A DNA stretch of 44,103 nucleotides, from contig DBBW01000022.1 of assembly GCA_002292405.1 (NCBI GenBank), positions 1-44,103 on the forward strand, in the 5' to 3' direction. Position 1 is the stretch's first letter. Each line of letters starts with the position of its first letter. A program made the position numbers and the translations under genes. Origin of the DNA: Flavobacteriales bacterium UBA974 (GTDB lineage Bacteria; Bacteroidota; Bacteroidia; Flavobacteriales_D; Sanyastnellaceae). Positions 1-8,475 of the stretch are shown piece after piece. The notes below the pieces were generated by a model that did not search any database, was not told the DNA's origin, and worked only from the letters and a program-made list of their open reading frames with translations.

Positions 1-1248
1 TAATACAGCCTCGTCATCATGACCGTACTCATCATCTGAGTACACCATCACCTTAGACATTGTGTTATCTTCAGGAGTAGAATCTGTGCTGCTTCCAGAA
101 GTTAAAGTAGAACGAAGGATGTAGTTCCCTGTTGCAGATGGCTCCCATCCAGTAGCAATATAGATTGTGTCCTGAGAGTTTGCTGGGCAGTTAAGACCGT
201 TTGCAAAAGAATAAACAGTTGGTAAAGTCTCACTAACAGAAGCAAGGACATCTCCCTCTTCAGAAAGAACTTCAACAAGAACTTCAACATTATCTTGGTT
301 TTCAGTTCCGTTGTTGCGGTAAAGAACTCCAGCAAGAACTCCACCGTCTCCAGCGGCAATCTTCTGCTCCATTGGTGTCACTCTGTATTCCCAAACATTC
401 CAGATATCTCCGTTTGTAAGTTGAACCATTGCAAGGTCATCAGCATTTTCGTTTGAACTTACAACTACGTCATCAATACCCCAGTAGTAGTGGCTGTATG
501 CGGTTCCTTGTTCAGGTGCCTGCATATAGGAGAAGCGAAATTGAACAGAATCACTGTAAGCAGCAACACAGCTGATATCAAGTGTCGTGGGAAGTGGGTT
601 CGCTGAAGCAACATTTGCTGCTTCAATAAATGATCCGTGACCATCAAATGTTGTCCAAGTCATTCCACCGTCATTTGTTACATCTACGTAGATAGGTGCG
701 TATGGGTAGCAGCAGTAGCGGAAGTATTGATCCCAACTTAAGATAACTGAACCGTCATTTGTAAAGTCTATCATAGGGCTCGTTATAGACCCGTCTGTGT
801 CTTGATATCCCTCTGCAATAGGAGTGTTATAGTAATCACAATCAAAAACCATCCAACCGTTATCTGGAGTAGCCGATTCAAGAGACCCTATGTTCGTAGA
901 ATACTCTCCCGCTGGGTGGACTACACCTGTAGCGTCTCCATTTTGATAGAATCCTGCGTTGTCTGGACTAACCCAAACCCACAAAGAATCGTTTCCGTTA
1001 TCTGTTGCTGTCCAAGCTCCGTTTCCGTTTATTCCATCAAATCCGTTAGAAAAGTCTTCAGAAAAAAGGACGTTACCTCCCCCGCGTTGAGTTGAACGCG
1101 CTTCTTCACCAGCAATTAACGAATTTAATACTTCAGCTTGAGTAGCAGCTGTTAATGTGTGCTCAAATGAATAAAGAGTCTCCAGTCTTTGTGCAGAAGC
1201 AAATGCGAAAATGCAGAGTGCTCCAAGAGTTAAAGTCAAATGTTTCAT
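1..1248 (-). CDS. Secreted multi-domain protein, probable T9SS cargo (C-terminus cut by window edge)
   Basis: An open frame of 416 codons runs without a stop from ATG at 1248 to base 1. The N-terminus (MKHLTLTLGALCIFAFASAQ) is a signal peptide with likely cleavage after ASA or SAQ. After it comes a region of the type seen in MAM-like or 'choice-of-anchor' beta-sandwich modules: a start like LFSEDFSNGFDG, then SPMIDF, a Cys pair in RYCCYPYAP, and DVTNDGGMTW. A second, Ig/CARDB-like region follows (VLYRNNGTENQDNVEVLVEV, then TPEDNTMSK). The visible part has no catalytic motif. The expected T9SS sorting tail would lie beyond the window, so export by T9SS is inferred from composition and from the neighbouring gene. 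It lies downstream of a similar secreted protein on the same strand, separated by a terminator, so it is probably transcribed separately. Confidence 0.85.
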   Translation of the reverse strand, partial: MKHLTLTLGALCIFAFASAQRLETLYSFEHTLTAATQAEVLNSLIAGEEARSTQRGGGNVLFSEDFSNGFDGINGNGAWTATDNGNDSLWVWVSPDNAGFYQNGDATGVVHPAGEYSTNIGSLESATPDNGWMVFDCDYYNTPIAEGYQDTDGSITSPMIDFTNDGSVILSWDQYFRYCCYPYAPIYVDVTNDGGMTWTTFDGHGSFIEAANVASANPLPTTLDISCVAAYSDSVQFRFSYMQAPEQGTAYSHYYWGIDDVVVSSNENADDLAMVQLTNGDIWNVWEYRVTPMEQKIAAGDGGVLAGVLYRNNGTENQDNVEVLVEVLSEEGDVLASVSETLPTVYSFANGLNCPANSQDTIYIATGWEPSATGNYILRSTLTSGSSTDSTPEDNTMSKVMVYSDDEYGHDDEAVL

Positions 1249-1301
1249 ATTCTCAGTAAGGATATTTAATTAAAAAAATAATTTTGCAGCAAATTACGTA
1301 T

Positions 1302-1340
1302 AAAAAAAAGGGCAGACCACAATGATCTACCCCTTTATTT
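1302..1340 (-). terminator. Rho-independent terminator after the T9SS-tail protein
   Basis: Read on the minus strand, an AAAGGGGTAGATCA arm, a TTG loop and a TGGTCTGCCCTT arm form a stem (with G-T pairs), followed directly by a run of T. It begins about 15 bases past the stop codon of the gene ending at 1355, so it should end that transcript before the next gene on the same strand. Confidence 0.75.
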
Positions 1341-1354
1341 AATGTATCGTTATC

Positions 1355-3319
1355 TTATTTCACCATTAAGCGATCTGTAGCGCGCTCTCCATCAACAGAT
1401 AAAGTGTAAGTGTAAACACCTGAAGCAAACTCAGAAGCGTCAACAGAAATACTATTGTAACCTGGAGCTTGAGTTCCCATATTCACAGTGTAAACAATCT
1501 TTCCTGTAATATCTCTAACTTCAAAGTCTACGTTAGACGCTCGGTCTAAACGGAACTGAACGCGAGTCACTCCATTTGTTGGGTTAGGGAAGCTTGGGTA
1601 CATCTGGAATCCCGTTGTGCTTACTTCCTCCTCAGAGATCGTATTAACAGCATTTGGATTCAGATTAAGTCGTACCATAGGCACTTCGTTTGTGTAATAC
1701 CAGTCGTAAGCAGAACCAGCACCGAATGGTCCGTAGATAAATGCAGTTTGGTCTTGAGTAAATTTAGACTCTCCATACTGAACGTTGGATCCTCCATAGT
1801 GCTCAAATCCAGCTCCTAACCAATCTCCAGCAGCAGCTAAGTATGGCTCATCAAACACAAACGTGTACCATGTTGTAACCTCACCAACTGAGTTGGTGTT
1901 TCCTGCTATGATATCAAATTCATCCGTCGATTGGAGCAACCCTCCGTACTGTTCAGTAAGTGAGTTTTCGTCGAACATATCGAAAAGGTGAGTAATCACA
2001 GATGTTCCTGCTTCTGATCCATCCATAATAGCTACATCAATAGCGTAGACAACAACATCCTCAACGATGTCGAAAAGAGACATTGCGATGTAGTCATCTG
2101 TACCGTCTCCAGGAGCAGCAGCTGTAGAAACTCCGTCATCACGTCCCCATGACAGGTCAGTAACTTCGAAAGACTGAGATGCCATATTGTTTTCTGGATT
2201 CTCATCAACTGCATCTGCAGTAAGAGTGTAATCAACTGTTACAGGACCAAGAGCTGAAGGCATGTAGGCTGCAGATAAAGTGTCTGCTGTAGCATAAGCG
2301 AGCGTTATTGCAGAAGAATAAGCTGTTGTTTCTGCAGCAGTAACACCAAGGGTAACGTTTGTTTGGTCTTCATAACCTACGTTATAAACCTTTGCCGCTG
2401 CGGCAAGATCAGCGGGTATTTGAGAAAGCGGCCAAGCACCGTACTCGTAATATCCTGTACGCTCAAAGTCTGTGTAGCTTAAGTAGTTATCTATACGTGT
2501 ATCGTTTTCAGGAGTGTCGTACACTTTAATATCGTCAATCTCCCAGCTGTAACCCCAAGTTCCCGACCAACGGAAACGTATGTAAACAGTCTCCTGTGCA
2601 CCAGCGGCTTCAGTAATATCAAACTCTAAAAGAGATGGGTTATCTGATCCGTCACTGGTTCCATATCCAGGGAATACTTCTTTACGAGAGGCAACAGTAT
2701 CAGTACCATAAATTACTGTTCCAGATGGCTCATCCCAACTATCAATAGCTGGCCAGTTTACGCCGTCACGAGAGATTTCAATAAGACACTTCTCACTGTC
2801 ATCAGAACCTCCGTTATCCCAGCAACGGTAGCGTGTCTCCAAAGAGATGCTCACATATTGATGATCGGTACAATTAATAGGTGTTACTGTTGAGAACCAA
2901 CAGTTCTCAACCCAGTTTGCATCGTAATTCGCGTCAGCTCCAAAAAGGTCTGAATCAACCATGATTAATCCGTTGGCCGATGTTGTTGAGTTCATCGCGC
3001 TAGCTGCTGATCCGTCTCCAGAACCTCCAGCCCACTGATTGTATGGTCCAGCAGGTCCATCAGTAGTACATTCAAAATTGATGTCTATTTCGGACCAAGG
3101 GGCACCAACTTCTAGCGCTCCATTACCAAATGACCAGTCTGCACAGTCGTTAATATTACAGTCGTGTGACCAAAATACAGCTCTTGCAGCTTGCACTGGA
3201 GCTTCAGAGTTTATGCTTGACGCTTGTGCGTCTTTAGCAGCTTGCACCGGCATCTTTACCTGTGCGTTTGCAATTGTTCCTACGAACATTGCGGCAATTA
3301 AAAAGTATACTTGCTTCAT
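1355..3319 (-). CDS. Secreted protein with T9SS type A sorting domain
   Basis: This 654-residue protein begins with a signal peptide (MKQVYFLIAAMFVGTIANAQ). Residues of roughly 50-270 form a MAM/'choice-of-anchor'-like module rich in Trp and Cys (VFWSHDCNINDCADW, YRCWDNGG, WEIDDIKVYD). A CARDB-like region (NYLSYTDFERTGYYEYG, then ENNMASQSFEV) and a further beta-rich region follow. The last 80 residues are a classic T9SS type A sorting domain: FPNPTNGVTRVQFRL, then FEVRDITGKIVY, and ending SVDGERATDRLMVK. Such tails direct export across the outer membrane and attachment or release at the cell surface. There is no recognisable catalytic site, so its job (adhesion, polymer binding or an unknown enzyme) is not known. 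Confidence 0.9.
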   Translation of the reverse strand: MKQVYFLIAAMFVGTIANAQVKMPVQAAKDAQASSINSEAPVQAARAVFWSHDCNINDCADWSFGNGALEVGAPWSEIDINFECTTDGPAGPYNQWAGGSGDGSAASAMNSTTSANGLIMVDSDLFGADANYDANWVENCWFSTVTPINCTDHQYVSISLETRYRCWDNGGSDDSEKCLIEISRDGVNWPAIDSWDEPSGTVIYGTDTVASRKEVFPGYGTSDGSDNPSLLEFDITEAAGAQETVYIRFRWSGTWGYSWEIDDIKVYDTPENDTRIDNYLSYTDFERTGYYEYGAWPLSQIPADLAAAAKVYNVGYEDQTNVTLGVTAAETTAYSSAITLAYATADTLSAAYMPSALGPVTVDYTLTADAVDENPENNMASQSFEVTDLSWGRDDGVSTAAAPGDGTDDYIAMSLFDIVEDVVVYAIDVAIMDGSEAGTSVITHLFDMFDENSLTEQYGGLLQSTDEFDIIAGNTNSVGEVTTWYTFVFDEPYLAAAGDWLGAGFEHYGGSNVQYGESKFTQDQTAFIYGPFGAGSAYDWYYTNEVPMVRLNLNPNAVNTISEEEVSTTGFQMYPSFPNPTNGVTRVQFRLDRASNVDFEVRDITGKIVYTVNMGTQAPGYNSISVDASEFASGVYTYTLSVDGERATDRLMVK

Positions 3320-3357
3320 ATTGAGCGTTTTATGATTTCTATTTATCTTTAACTTAG

Positions 3358-3365
3358 CAAATATA
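3358..3365 (-). promoter_or_regulatory. -7 promoter box for the T9SS-tail protein
   Basis: TATATTTG on the minus strand matches the Bacteroidota -7 consensus TAnnTTTG exactly. It lies 38 bases before the ATG, giving a leader of about 30 bases. No clear -33 TTG is visible at the usual spacing. Confidence 0.5.
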
Positions 3366-3406
3366 AAGCGCGAAATTCTAGCAGAAGATTATTTAGAGAT
3401 ACTAAC

Positions 3407-3424
3407 AAACACAAAATAGTGTTT
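3407..3424 (-). terminator. Weak hairpin after gcvP
   Basis: AAACAC and GTGTTT pair around a 6-base loop, shortly after the gcvP stop codon. No clean T run follows, so this is only a possible terminator. Confidence 0.25.
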
Positions 3425-3436
3425 TAATTTAGATAT

Positions 3437-6295
3437 TTAGTCTCTGTAGTCAGTTATAGGTGGACAGCTACACATTAGGTTCCGGTCGCCGTATGTGTCG
3501 TCTACTCTTGCAACAGAAGCCCAAAATTTACCTTTTCTCAACTTCTCAACTGGGAAAGCAGCTTCTTCTCTTGTGTACGGATGTGTCCAATCAGAGGCTG
3601 TCGTTTCCTCAATTGTATGAGGTGCCATTTTTATAACATTGTCCACAGCATCAACTTGTTTTAACTCTATCGATCGTATTTCTTCTCTTATGCTTAGCAT
3701 CGCTTCTACAAATCGATCTAACTCTTCAAGAGATTCACTCTCGGTGGGCTCAACCATCATCGTGCCTGATACAGGCCAAGAAATTGTAGGGGCATGAAAG
3801 CTATAATCGATGAGGCGTTTTGCGATATCAACAACTTCCACGCCACACGATCTGAAAGATCTGCAATCTATGATCATCTCGTGGGCGACAGTGTTATTCG
3901 GACCTTGGTATAAAATATCGTAGGCTCCTTCTAATCTAACTTTGAGATAGTTGGCGTTTAATATAGCAATCTCTGTAGCTTGAGTTGCTCCTTTTACACC
4001 TAACATTTTAAGGTAAGCGTAGGGAACAAGTCCTATCAACGCACTCCCGAAAGGAGCAGATGATACAGCGGAGATTGAATCCTCTCCACCTTGATGTATA
4101 ATAGCGTGACCAGGTAAAAATTTAGTGAGGTGTTTCGCAACTCCAATAGGGCCCATTCCTGGACCTCCTCCTCCGTGAGGTATCGCAAAGGTTTTATGAA
4201 GATTGAGGTGACAAACATCAGCGCCAATATTTCCAGGGCTGGTAAGCCCAACTTGGGCATTCATATTTGCACCATCCATATATATCTGGCCTCCATTGGT
4301 GTGAACAATTTCGATAATTTCTAGAATCCTTGCCTCAAAAACTCCATGAGTAGAGGGGTAAGTAATCATAATAGAGCTTAAGTTTTCGCGATGTTTTTCA
4401 GCTTTTTCTTGTAAGTCTTCAATGTCTATGTCTCCATTTTCCATACATCCGACCACGACGATTTTTAAGCCCGCCATAGCAGCGCTTGCAGGATTTGTCC
4501 CGTGTGCACTTGAAGGAATTAAACATATATTTCTATTCTTTTCTCCTATACTCTCATGGTAAGCTTTAATAACCAACATACCAGCGTATTCTCCATTGGC
4601 ACCAGAGTTGGGCTGGAGTGTAACACTGTCAAAACCTGTGATTTCAGCCAATTCTGATTCTAGATTTTGTAAAATCTCTATCATTCCACAAGCCTGTTCA
4701 GAAGGACAGAAAGGATGAAGCTCCGCAAATTTATACCAAGCAATAGGCAACAACTCCGTTGCAGCATTTAGCTTCATCGTACACGACCCAAGAGGAATCA
4801 TTCCATGAACCAAAGAGAAATCTCTGTTCTCGAGAAGTTTGATATAACGCATCATGGCCGTTTCCGATCTGTGGCTATTGAATACTTGGTGTTCTAAATA
4901 GTCAATTTCGCGATATAGAGTTCCGAAAAAGGCTCTGTCAACTTCGATACCTCTCACTATTGGCACTCCGAAAGCAGAACAAAGATTCGAGAGATCCTCA
5001 ATGTTCGTTCTTTCGTTGAGAGAAACGCCCACATGCTCTCCGTCGTTGTAATAACGAATGTTAATCTTCAATGCATGGCATCGAGCCATTAATGAGTTCA
5101 CTTCGTCTTCTCCACCTCTTACTCTGATTTTAAGGGTGTCGAAATAGCATGAATTCACAACCTCCATAGAGCTGTTAGAGTTTAGAGCTGTCGCAAATGA
5201 TTTGGTTCTTTTGTGGATTCGTTTTGCGATTTCTCGCAATCCTCTAGGGCCGTGGTAAACAGCGTACATCGAAGCCATTACGGCAAGTAGCGCTTGAGCG
5301 GTACAGATATTCGATGTCGCTTTGTCGCGGCGAATGTGCTGCTCTCGTGTTTGAAGCGCCATTCTAAGTGCGGAGTTGCCATTTCTGTCAACGCTTACTC
5401 CAATGATGCGTCCGGGAAAGTTGCGCTTATAGCTCTCGTCTGCAGCAAAGAAAGCTGCATGAGGTCCTCCGTATCCCATCGGCACGCCGAAACGCTGTGA
5501 AGATCCAACAACAACATCTGCTCCCATTTTTCCTGGGTTTTTCAGCATTAGAAGCGCCATAAGATCTGTGGCCATCACAACTTTAACATCTGACGAATGA
5601 GCTTGTGCTACGAGTACTTCAAAATCTTCCGCCTCGCCATTTCCGTCAGGATATTGAAGAAGGCAGCCGAAAACTTCGTCCGTGAACTTCCACTCGGAGC
5701 GAGGAGCTTCGATCATGGTTATCCCAAGCGAGTTTGCTCTGGTCTTCATCACATCAAAAGTCTGTGGATAGACTGCGGTATCGACAATAAAAGTGGTCGC
5801 TCCAGCTTTTACTTGCTTACGTGGACGTGCTGAGAAGAGCATCGCAATTGCTTCTGCTGCAGCGGTTCCTTCATCGAGGAGTGATGCATTCGCAATTTCC
5901 TTCCCTGTTAAATCACTAATTACTGTTTGGAAATTTAACAGGGCTTCTAATCGACCTTGAGCAATCTCCGATTGATAGGGAGTATAGGCTGTATACCATC
6001 CTGGGTTCTCAAGTATATTTCTCCTGATTACACTCGGAACTTCAGTAGGGTAATAGCCCATTCCTATGTAATTCCTATATGTTACATTTTTTTCTGATAG
6101 GTCACTTACATGCTCTAAGTATTCACTTTCTGTAAAGGCCTCGCCTAGATTAAGAGGTTCCCTCAGCCTAATTACATCTGGGACTGTTTTCTCAATTAAT
6201 TCATCTATAGAGCTAAGACCTATAGTCGCAAGCATGATTTTTAGGTCTTCTTGACGAGGACCCATATGCCGTGAGGCGAAACTTCCTAATTTCAT
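3437..6295 (-). CDS. gcvP: Glycine dehydrogenase (decarboxylating), P protein of the glycine cleavage system
   Basis: This 952-residue protein matches the usual length of the fused bacterial GcvP. It decarboxylates glycine with pyridoxal phosphate and passes the aminomethyl group to the lipoyl H protein in the cytoplasm. The N-terminal half carries SFASRHMGPR and YRNYIGMGYY. The C-terminal half carries MIPLGSCTMKLNA, YPSTHGVFE and the PLP site LNLHKTFAIPHGGGGPG, with Lys701 as the likely Schiff-base lysine. The frame is open 34 codons further upstream, but family alignment favours the ATG at 6295 (MKLGSFASRHMG). The upstream extension also runs through the promoter box at 6337-6344. The gcvT and gcvH genes are not in this window. 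There is no long leader and so no glycine riboswitch. Confidence 0.97.
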   Translation of the reverse strand: MKLGSFASRHMGPRQEDLKIMLATIGLSSIDELIEKTVPDVIRLREPLNLGEAFTESEYLEHVSDLSEKNVTYRNYIGMGYYPTEVPSVIRRNILENPGWYTAYTPYQSEIAQGRLEALLNFQTVISDLTGKEIANASLLDEGTAAAEAIAMLFSARPRKQVKAGATTFIVDTAVYPQTFDVMKTRANSLGITMIEAPRSEWKFTDEVFGCLLQYPDGNGEAEDFEVLVAQAHSSDVKVVMATDLMALLMLKNPGKMGADVVVGSSQRFGVPMGYGGPHAAFFAADESYKRNFPGRIIGVSVDRNGNSALRMALQTREQHIRRDKATSNICTAQALLAVMASMYAVYHGPRGLREIAKRIHKRTKSFATALNSNSSMEVVNSCYFDTLKIRVRGGEDEVNSLMARCHALKINIRYYNDGEHVGVSLNERTNIEDLSNLCSAFGVPIVRGIEVDRAFFGTLYREIDYLEHQVFNSHRSETAMMRYIKLLENRDFSLVHGMIPLGSCTMKLNAATELLPIAWYKFAELHPFCPSEQACGMIEILQNLESELAEITGFDSVTLQPNSGANGEYAGMLVIKAYHESIGEKNRNICLIPSSAHGTNPASAAMAGLKIVVVGCMENGDIDIEDLQEKAEKHRENLSSIMITYPSTHGVFEARILEIIEIVHTNGGQIYMDGANMNAQVGLTSPGNIGADVCHLNLHKTFAIPHGGGGPGMGPIGVAKHLTKFLPGHAIIHQGGEDSISAVSSAPFGSALIGLVPYAYLKMLGVKGATQATEIAILNANYLKVRLEGAYDILYQGPNNTVAHEMIIDCRSFRSCGVEVVDIAKRLIDYSFHAPTISWPVSGTMMVEPTESESLEELDRFVEAMLSIREEIRSIELKQVDAVDNVIKMAPHTIEETTASDWTHPYTREEAAFPVEKLRKGKFWASVARVDDTYGDRNLMCSCPPITDYRD

Positions 6296-6336
6296 ATGAG
6301 ATAAATATGAAGATTGAAACAGCAAAAAAGAAAGCG

Positions 6337-6344
6337 CAAAGATA
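6337..6344 (-). promoter_or_regulatory. -7 promoter box for gcvP
   Basis: TATCTTTG on the minus strand is an exact TAnnTTTG match. A TTG occurs 23 bases upstream, near the outer limit for a -33 element. The leader would be about 35 bases. It overlaps the upstream region of the divergent UbiA-like gene. Confidence 0.55.
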
Positions 6345-6352
6345 TCTTTTAT

Positions 6353-6360
6353 CACCTTTG
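6353..6360 (+). promoter_or_regulatory. Candidate -7 box for the UbiA-like gene
   Basis: CACCTTTG differs from TAnnTTTG only at the first base. It ends 4 bases before the ATG at 6365, the same spacing as at several other genes here, which points to a leaderless start. A second candidate, TATCTTTT at 6343-6350, overlaps the gcvP box. Confidence 0.4.
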
Positions 6361-6364
6361 TAAC

Positions 6365-7216
6365 ATGCAACTCGTGAAGATTCTTGGATACAGCCATTTA
6401 ATGATTGCTGTTGGTGCAGGGGTGACCGCTTACATTAGTGGATTGTCATTAGGTTTAGAAGGTGAGGTGGGCGAAGCGGCAACTCTAATCGGCGCCTTTA
6501 CCGGGCTCGGATATTCCGTCCAAAGATTTATTAAAACACGATTTTTTCCTCATTCAGCTCCTCCTGAAAGGATAGATTTTATGAATAAATATGGGGTTGG
6601 GTTAATTGGAGGTTGGGGGGGTGTTTTACTGGGTGTTACAACGCTTGTTACAGTTGAGTTTTCTACTTCTTCCATTGCTTTAGTGATCTTTCTAATCCTT
6701 ATTAGTACAGCTTATGCAGCGATCCCACTGCGTGAAAAAGCATATTTAAAGTTGCCCTTGGTAGCAAGTGTTTTTGCTCTAGCAACTGTAGTGTACCCTG
6801 TTTTACTTGTGGGGCATGAACGATCTGATTTTACGCCAGTATTGGCGACGGTATTGCTTGCACGGGTTTTATATATCGCAGGGATTACCATTCCTTTTGA
6901 TGTCAGAGATTTAAGCATAGACTCCATAAATATGAAAACTATACCACAACAAATTGGTGAGAAGAGGGCCCTTCAACGTGCTGTTATTTTAGTTGTAGGG
7001 TCTGGTATTACATGGGCAGTACTTATCATGATGGAAGCTGTAAATCAAATTGTGGGTTATAGTTTACTGGTTCACGTCATCATTACTATTCCCTTTGTAT
7101 CTCCCTTGTTAGCGGGACGAAATCGCAGTGAATTTTATTACAGTATCATTCTTGATGGGTTAATCTCTTTTCAATTTGTAATTTTGTTTTTATGTTATCT
7201 ACTATTCCAACAATAG
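6365..7216 (+). CDS. UbiA-like polytopic membrane protein
   Basis: This 283-residue protein is almost entirely hydrophobic, with about eight or nine membrane helices. It resembles the UbiA-superfamily proteins common in Bacteroidota. A second-motif-like acidic stretch is present late in the protein (FDVRDLSIDSINMKTIPQQIG). The first Asp-rich motif of true prenyltransferases (NDxxDxxxD) is missing. The matching loop reads GLGYSVQRFIK, so diphosphate-dependent prenyl transfer is doubtful. A TTG at 6314 would add 17 basic residues, but ATG 6365 is preferred because a near-consensus -7 box ends 4 bases before it. Its end overlaps the kynU start by 25 bases, which suggests co-expression, although kynU also has its own -7 box. 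The function is unknown. Confidence 0.75.
   Translation: MQLVKILGYSHLMIAVGAGVTAYISGLSLGLEGEVGEAATLIGAFTGLGYSVQRFIKTRFFPHSAPPERIDFMNKYGVGLIGGWGGVLLGVTTLVTVEFSTSSIALVIFLILISTAYAAIPLREKAYLKLPLVASVFALATVVYPVLLVGHERSDFTPVLATVLLARVLYIAGITIPFDVRDLSIDSINMKTIPQQIGEKRALQRAVILVVGSGITWAVLIMMEAVNQIVGYSLLVHVIITIPFVSPLLAGRNRSEFYYSIILDGLISFQFVILFLCYLLFQQ
7179..7186 (+). promoter_or_regulatory. -7 promoter box for kynU, inside the preceding gene
   Basis: TAATTTTG is an exact TAnnTTTG match ending 5 bases before the kynU ATG, inside the 3' end of the UbiA-like gene. It implies a leaderless kynU transcript in addition to read-through. Confidence 0.45.
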
Positions 7217-8466
7217 CCGATGCGCAAATACTTGATGCGGCAGATCCGCTAAGCTGTTTTCGTGAGAAGTTCTTGATTCCTCAACACAAGGGGAAAGACA
7301 CCATGTACTTTACCGGGAATAGCTTAGGGTTACAGCCTCGTTCGGCGGCAAAAGCTTTGAAAACGGAGCTAGATGATTGGGCTGAACTCGGCGTTGAGGG
7401 GCATTTCAAGGCCCGCCACCCTTGGATGCACTACCACGAGCTTTTCTCAAAATCTCTCGCTTCAATAGCTGGTGCGCTTCCTTCTGAGGTGGTAGCAATG
7501 AATGCTCTAACGGTTAACCTGCACCTGCTTTTAGTTAGTTTTTATAAGCCGGAAGGCACTCGTACTAAGATTATTTGTGAGGCTAAATCTTTCCCTTCTG
7601 ACCGTTACGCTCTTGTAAGCCAAATCAACTTTCACAACCTCGATCCCGACGAAAACCTCATCGAACTTTCACCCCGTGATGGGGAGCATTGTTTGAGGGT
7701 TGAAGATATAGAAAAGGCGATTTTAGATGCTGGTGACAGCCTCGCAACGGTAATGATAGGAGGGGTAAACTACTATACAGGTCAGCTACACAATCTACAC
7801 AAAATTACTTTAGCCGCACACAAAGTGGGGGCTATGTGTGGATTCGATTTGGCACACGGTATGGGCAATGTTCCCTTCGAACTTCACAACTGGGATGTAG
7901 ATTTTGCATGCTGGTGTAGCTACAAGTATCTGAACTCCGGTCCGGGTGCAGTAAGTGGAATTTTCGTCCATGAACGTCATCACAACTCCGACATACCTCG
8001 CTTTGAAGGTTGGTGGGGTCACGATAAGTCGACTAGATTTAAGATGAGCCCCAACTACATCAGTATGGGGACCGTCGAATCTTGGCAACTTAGTAACGCT
8101 CCTGTCTTAAACATGGCCGTTCACAAAGCATCCCTAGAAATTTTTGAAGAGGCTGGAGGCATGCACGCGTTACGAGAAAGATCATTGCGACTAACTGCTT
8201 ATCTTGAGAAAACTATTCAAGCGATCGCTTCAACAACAGGAGTTAATTTAGAGATAATTACGCCTTCTAACACAGATGAAAGAGGATGCCAATTGAGTAT
8301 TGTAGCGCACGGACAGGGTCGTGATCTCCACAATAAATTATCTGCAGCAGGTGTGGTTGTCGATTGGCGTGAACCCGACGTGATTAGAATGGCTCCTGTG
8401 CCACTTTACAATTCGTTTGAAGACATTGCAAGCTTCGGACACATTCTAGCCGAATCATTAAGTTAA
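7192..8466 (+). CDS. kynU: Kynureninase
   Basis: This 424-residue PLP enzyme cleaves kynurenine to anthranilate, or 3-hydroxykynurenine to 3-hydroxyanthranilate, plus alanine. It acts in tryptophan breakdown or in making NAD from tryptophan. Family features are the N-terminal MYFTGNSLGLQPRSA, then HPWMHYHE, FDLAHGMGN, and the PLP-lysine site CWCSYKYLNSGPG with Lys245. RFEGWWGHDKSTRF and the late WREPDVIRMAPVPLYN are also typical. The length is normal for the family. No kynurenine monooxygenase, formamidase, dioxygenase or 3-hydroxyanthranilate dioxygenase gene lies in the window, so the pathway end point cannot be told here. It overlaps the UbiA-like gene upstream and lies 9 bases before the KtrA-like gene. 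Confidence 0.96.
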   Translation: MLSTIPTIADAQILDAADPLSCFREKFLIPQHKGKDTMYFTGNSLGLQPRSAAKALKTELDDWAELGVEGHFKARHPWMHYHELFSKSLASIAGALPSEVVAMNALTVNLHLLLVSFYKPEGTRTKIICEAKSFPSDRYALVSQINFHNLDPDENLIELSPRDGEHCLRVEDIEKAILDAGDSLATVMIGGVNYYTGQLHNLHKITLAAHKVGAMCGFDLAHGMGNVPFELHNWDVDFACWCSYKYLNSGPGAVSGIFVHERHHNSDIPRFEGWWGHDKSTRFKMSPNYISMGTVESWQLSNAPVLNMAVHKASLEIFEEAGGMHALRERSLRLTAYLEKTIQAIASTTGVNLEIITPSNTDERGCQLSIVAHGQGRDLHNKLSAAGVVVDWREPDVIRMAPVPLYNSFEDIASFGHILAESLS

Positions 8467-8471
8467 ATTTG
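8464..8471 (+). promoter_or_regulatory. -7 promoter box for the KtrA-like gene
   Basis: TAAATTTG is an exact TAnnTTTG match. It overlaps the kynU stop codon and ends 4 bases (CAGT) before the ATG at 8476, so the transcript would start at or next to the start codon. No -33 TTG is clear. Confidence 0.5.
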
Positions 8472-8475
8472 CAGT

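Noticed and set aside
802..1095. Plus-strand frame of 97 codons
   Set aside because: It lies fully inside the edge-open secreted-protein gene on the minus strand and its product has no coherent features; it is a shadow.
6296..6336. Glycine riboswitch in front of gcvP
   Set aside because: Only about 41 bases separate the -7 box from the ATG, far too short for a glycine aptamer.
6296..6397. N-terminal extension of gcvP by 34 codons to an upstream start
   Set aside because: The extension runs through the best gcvP promoter box and the divergent gene's start, and is unlike any GcvP N-terminus; ATG 6295 begins the conserved sequence.
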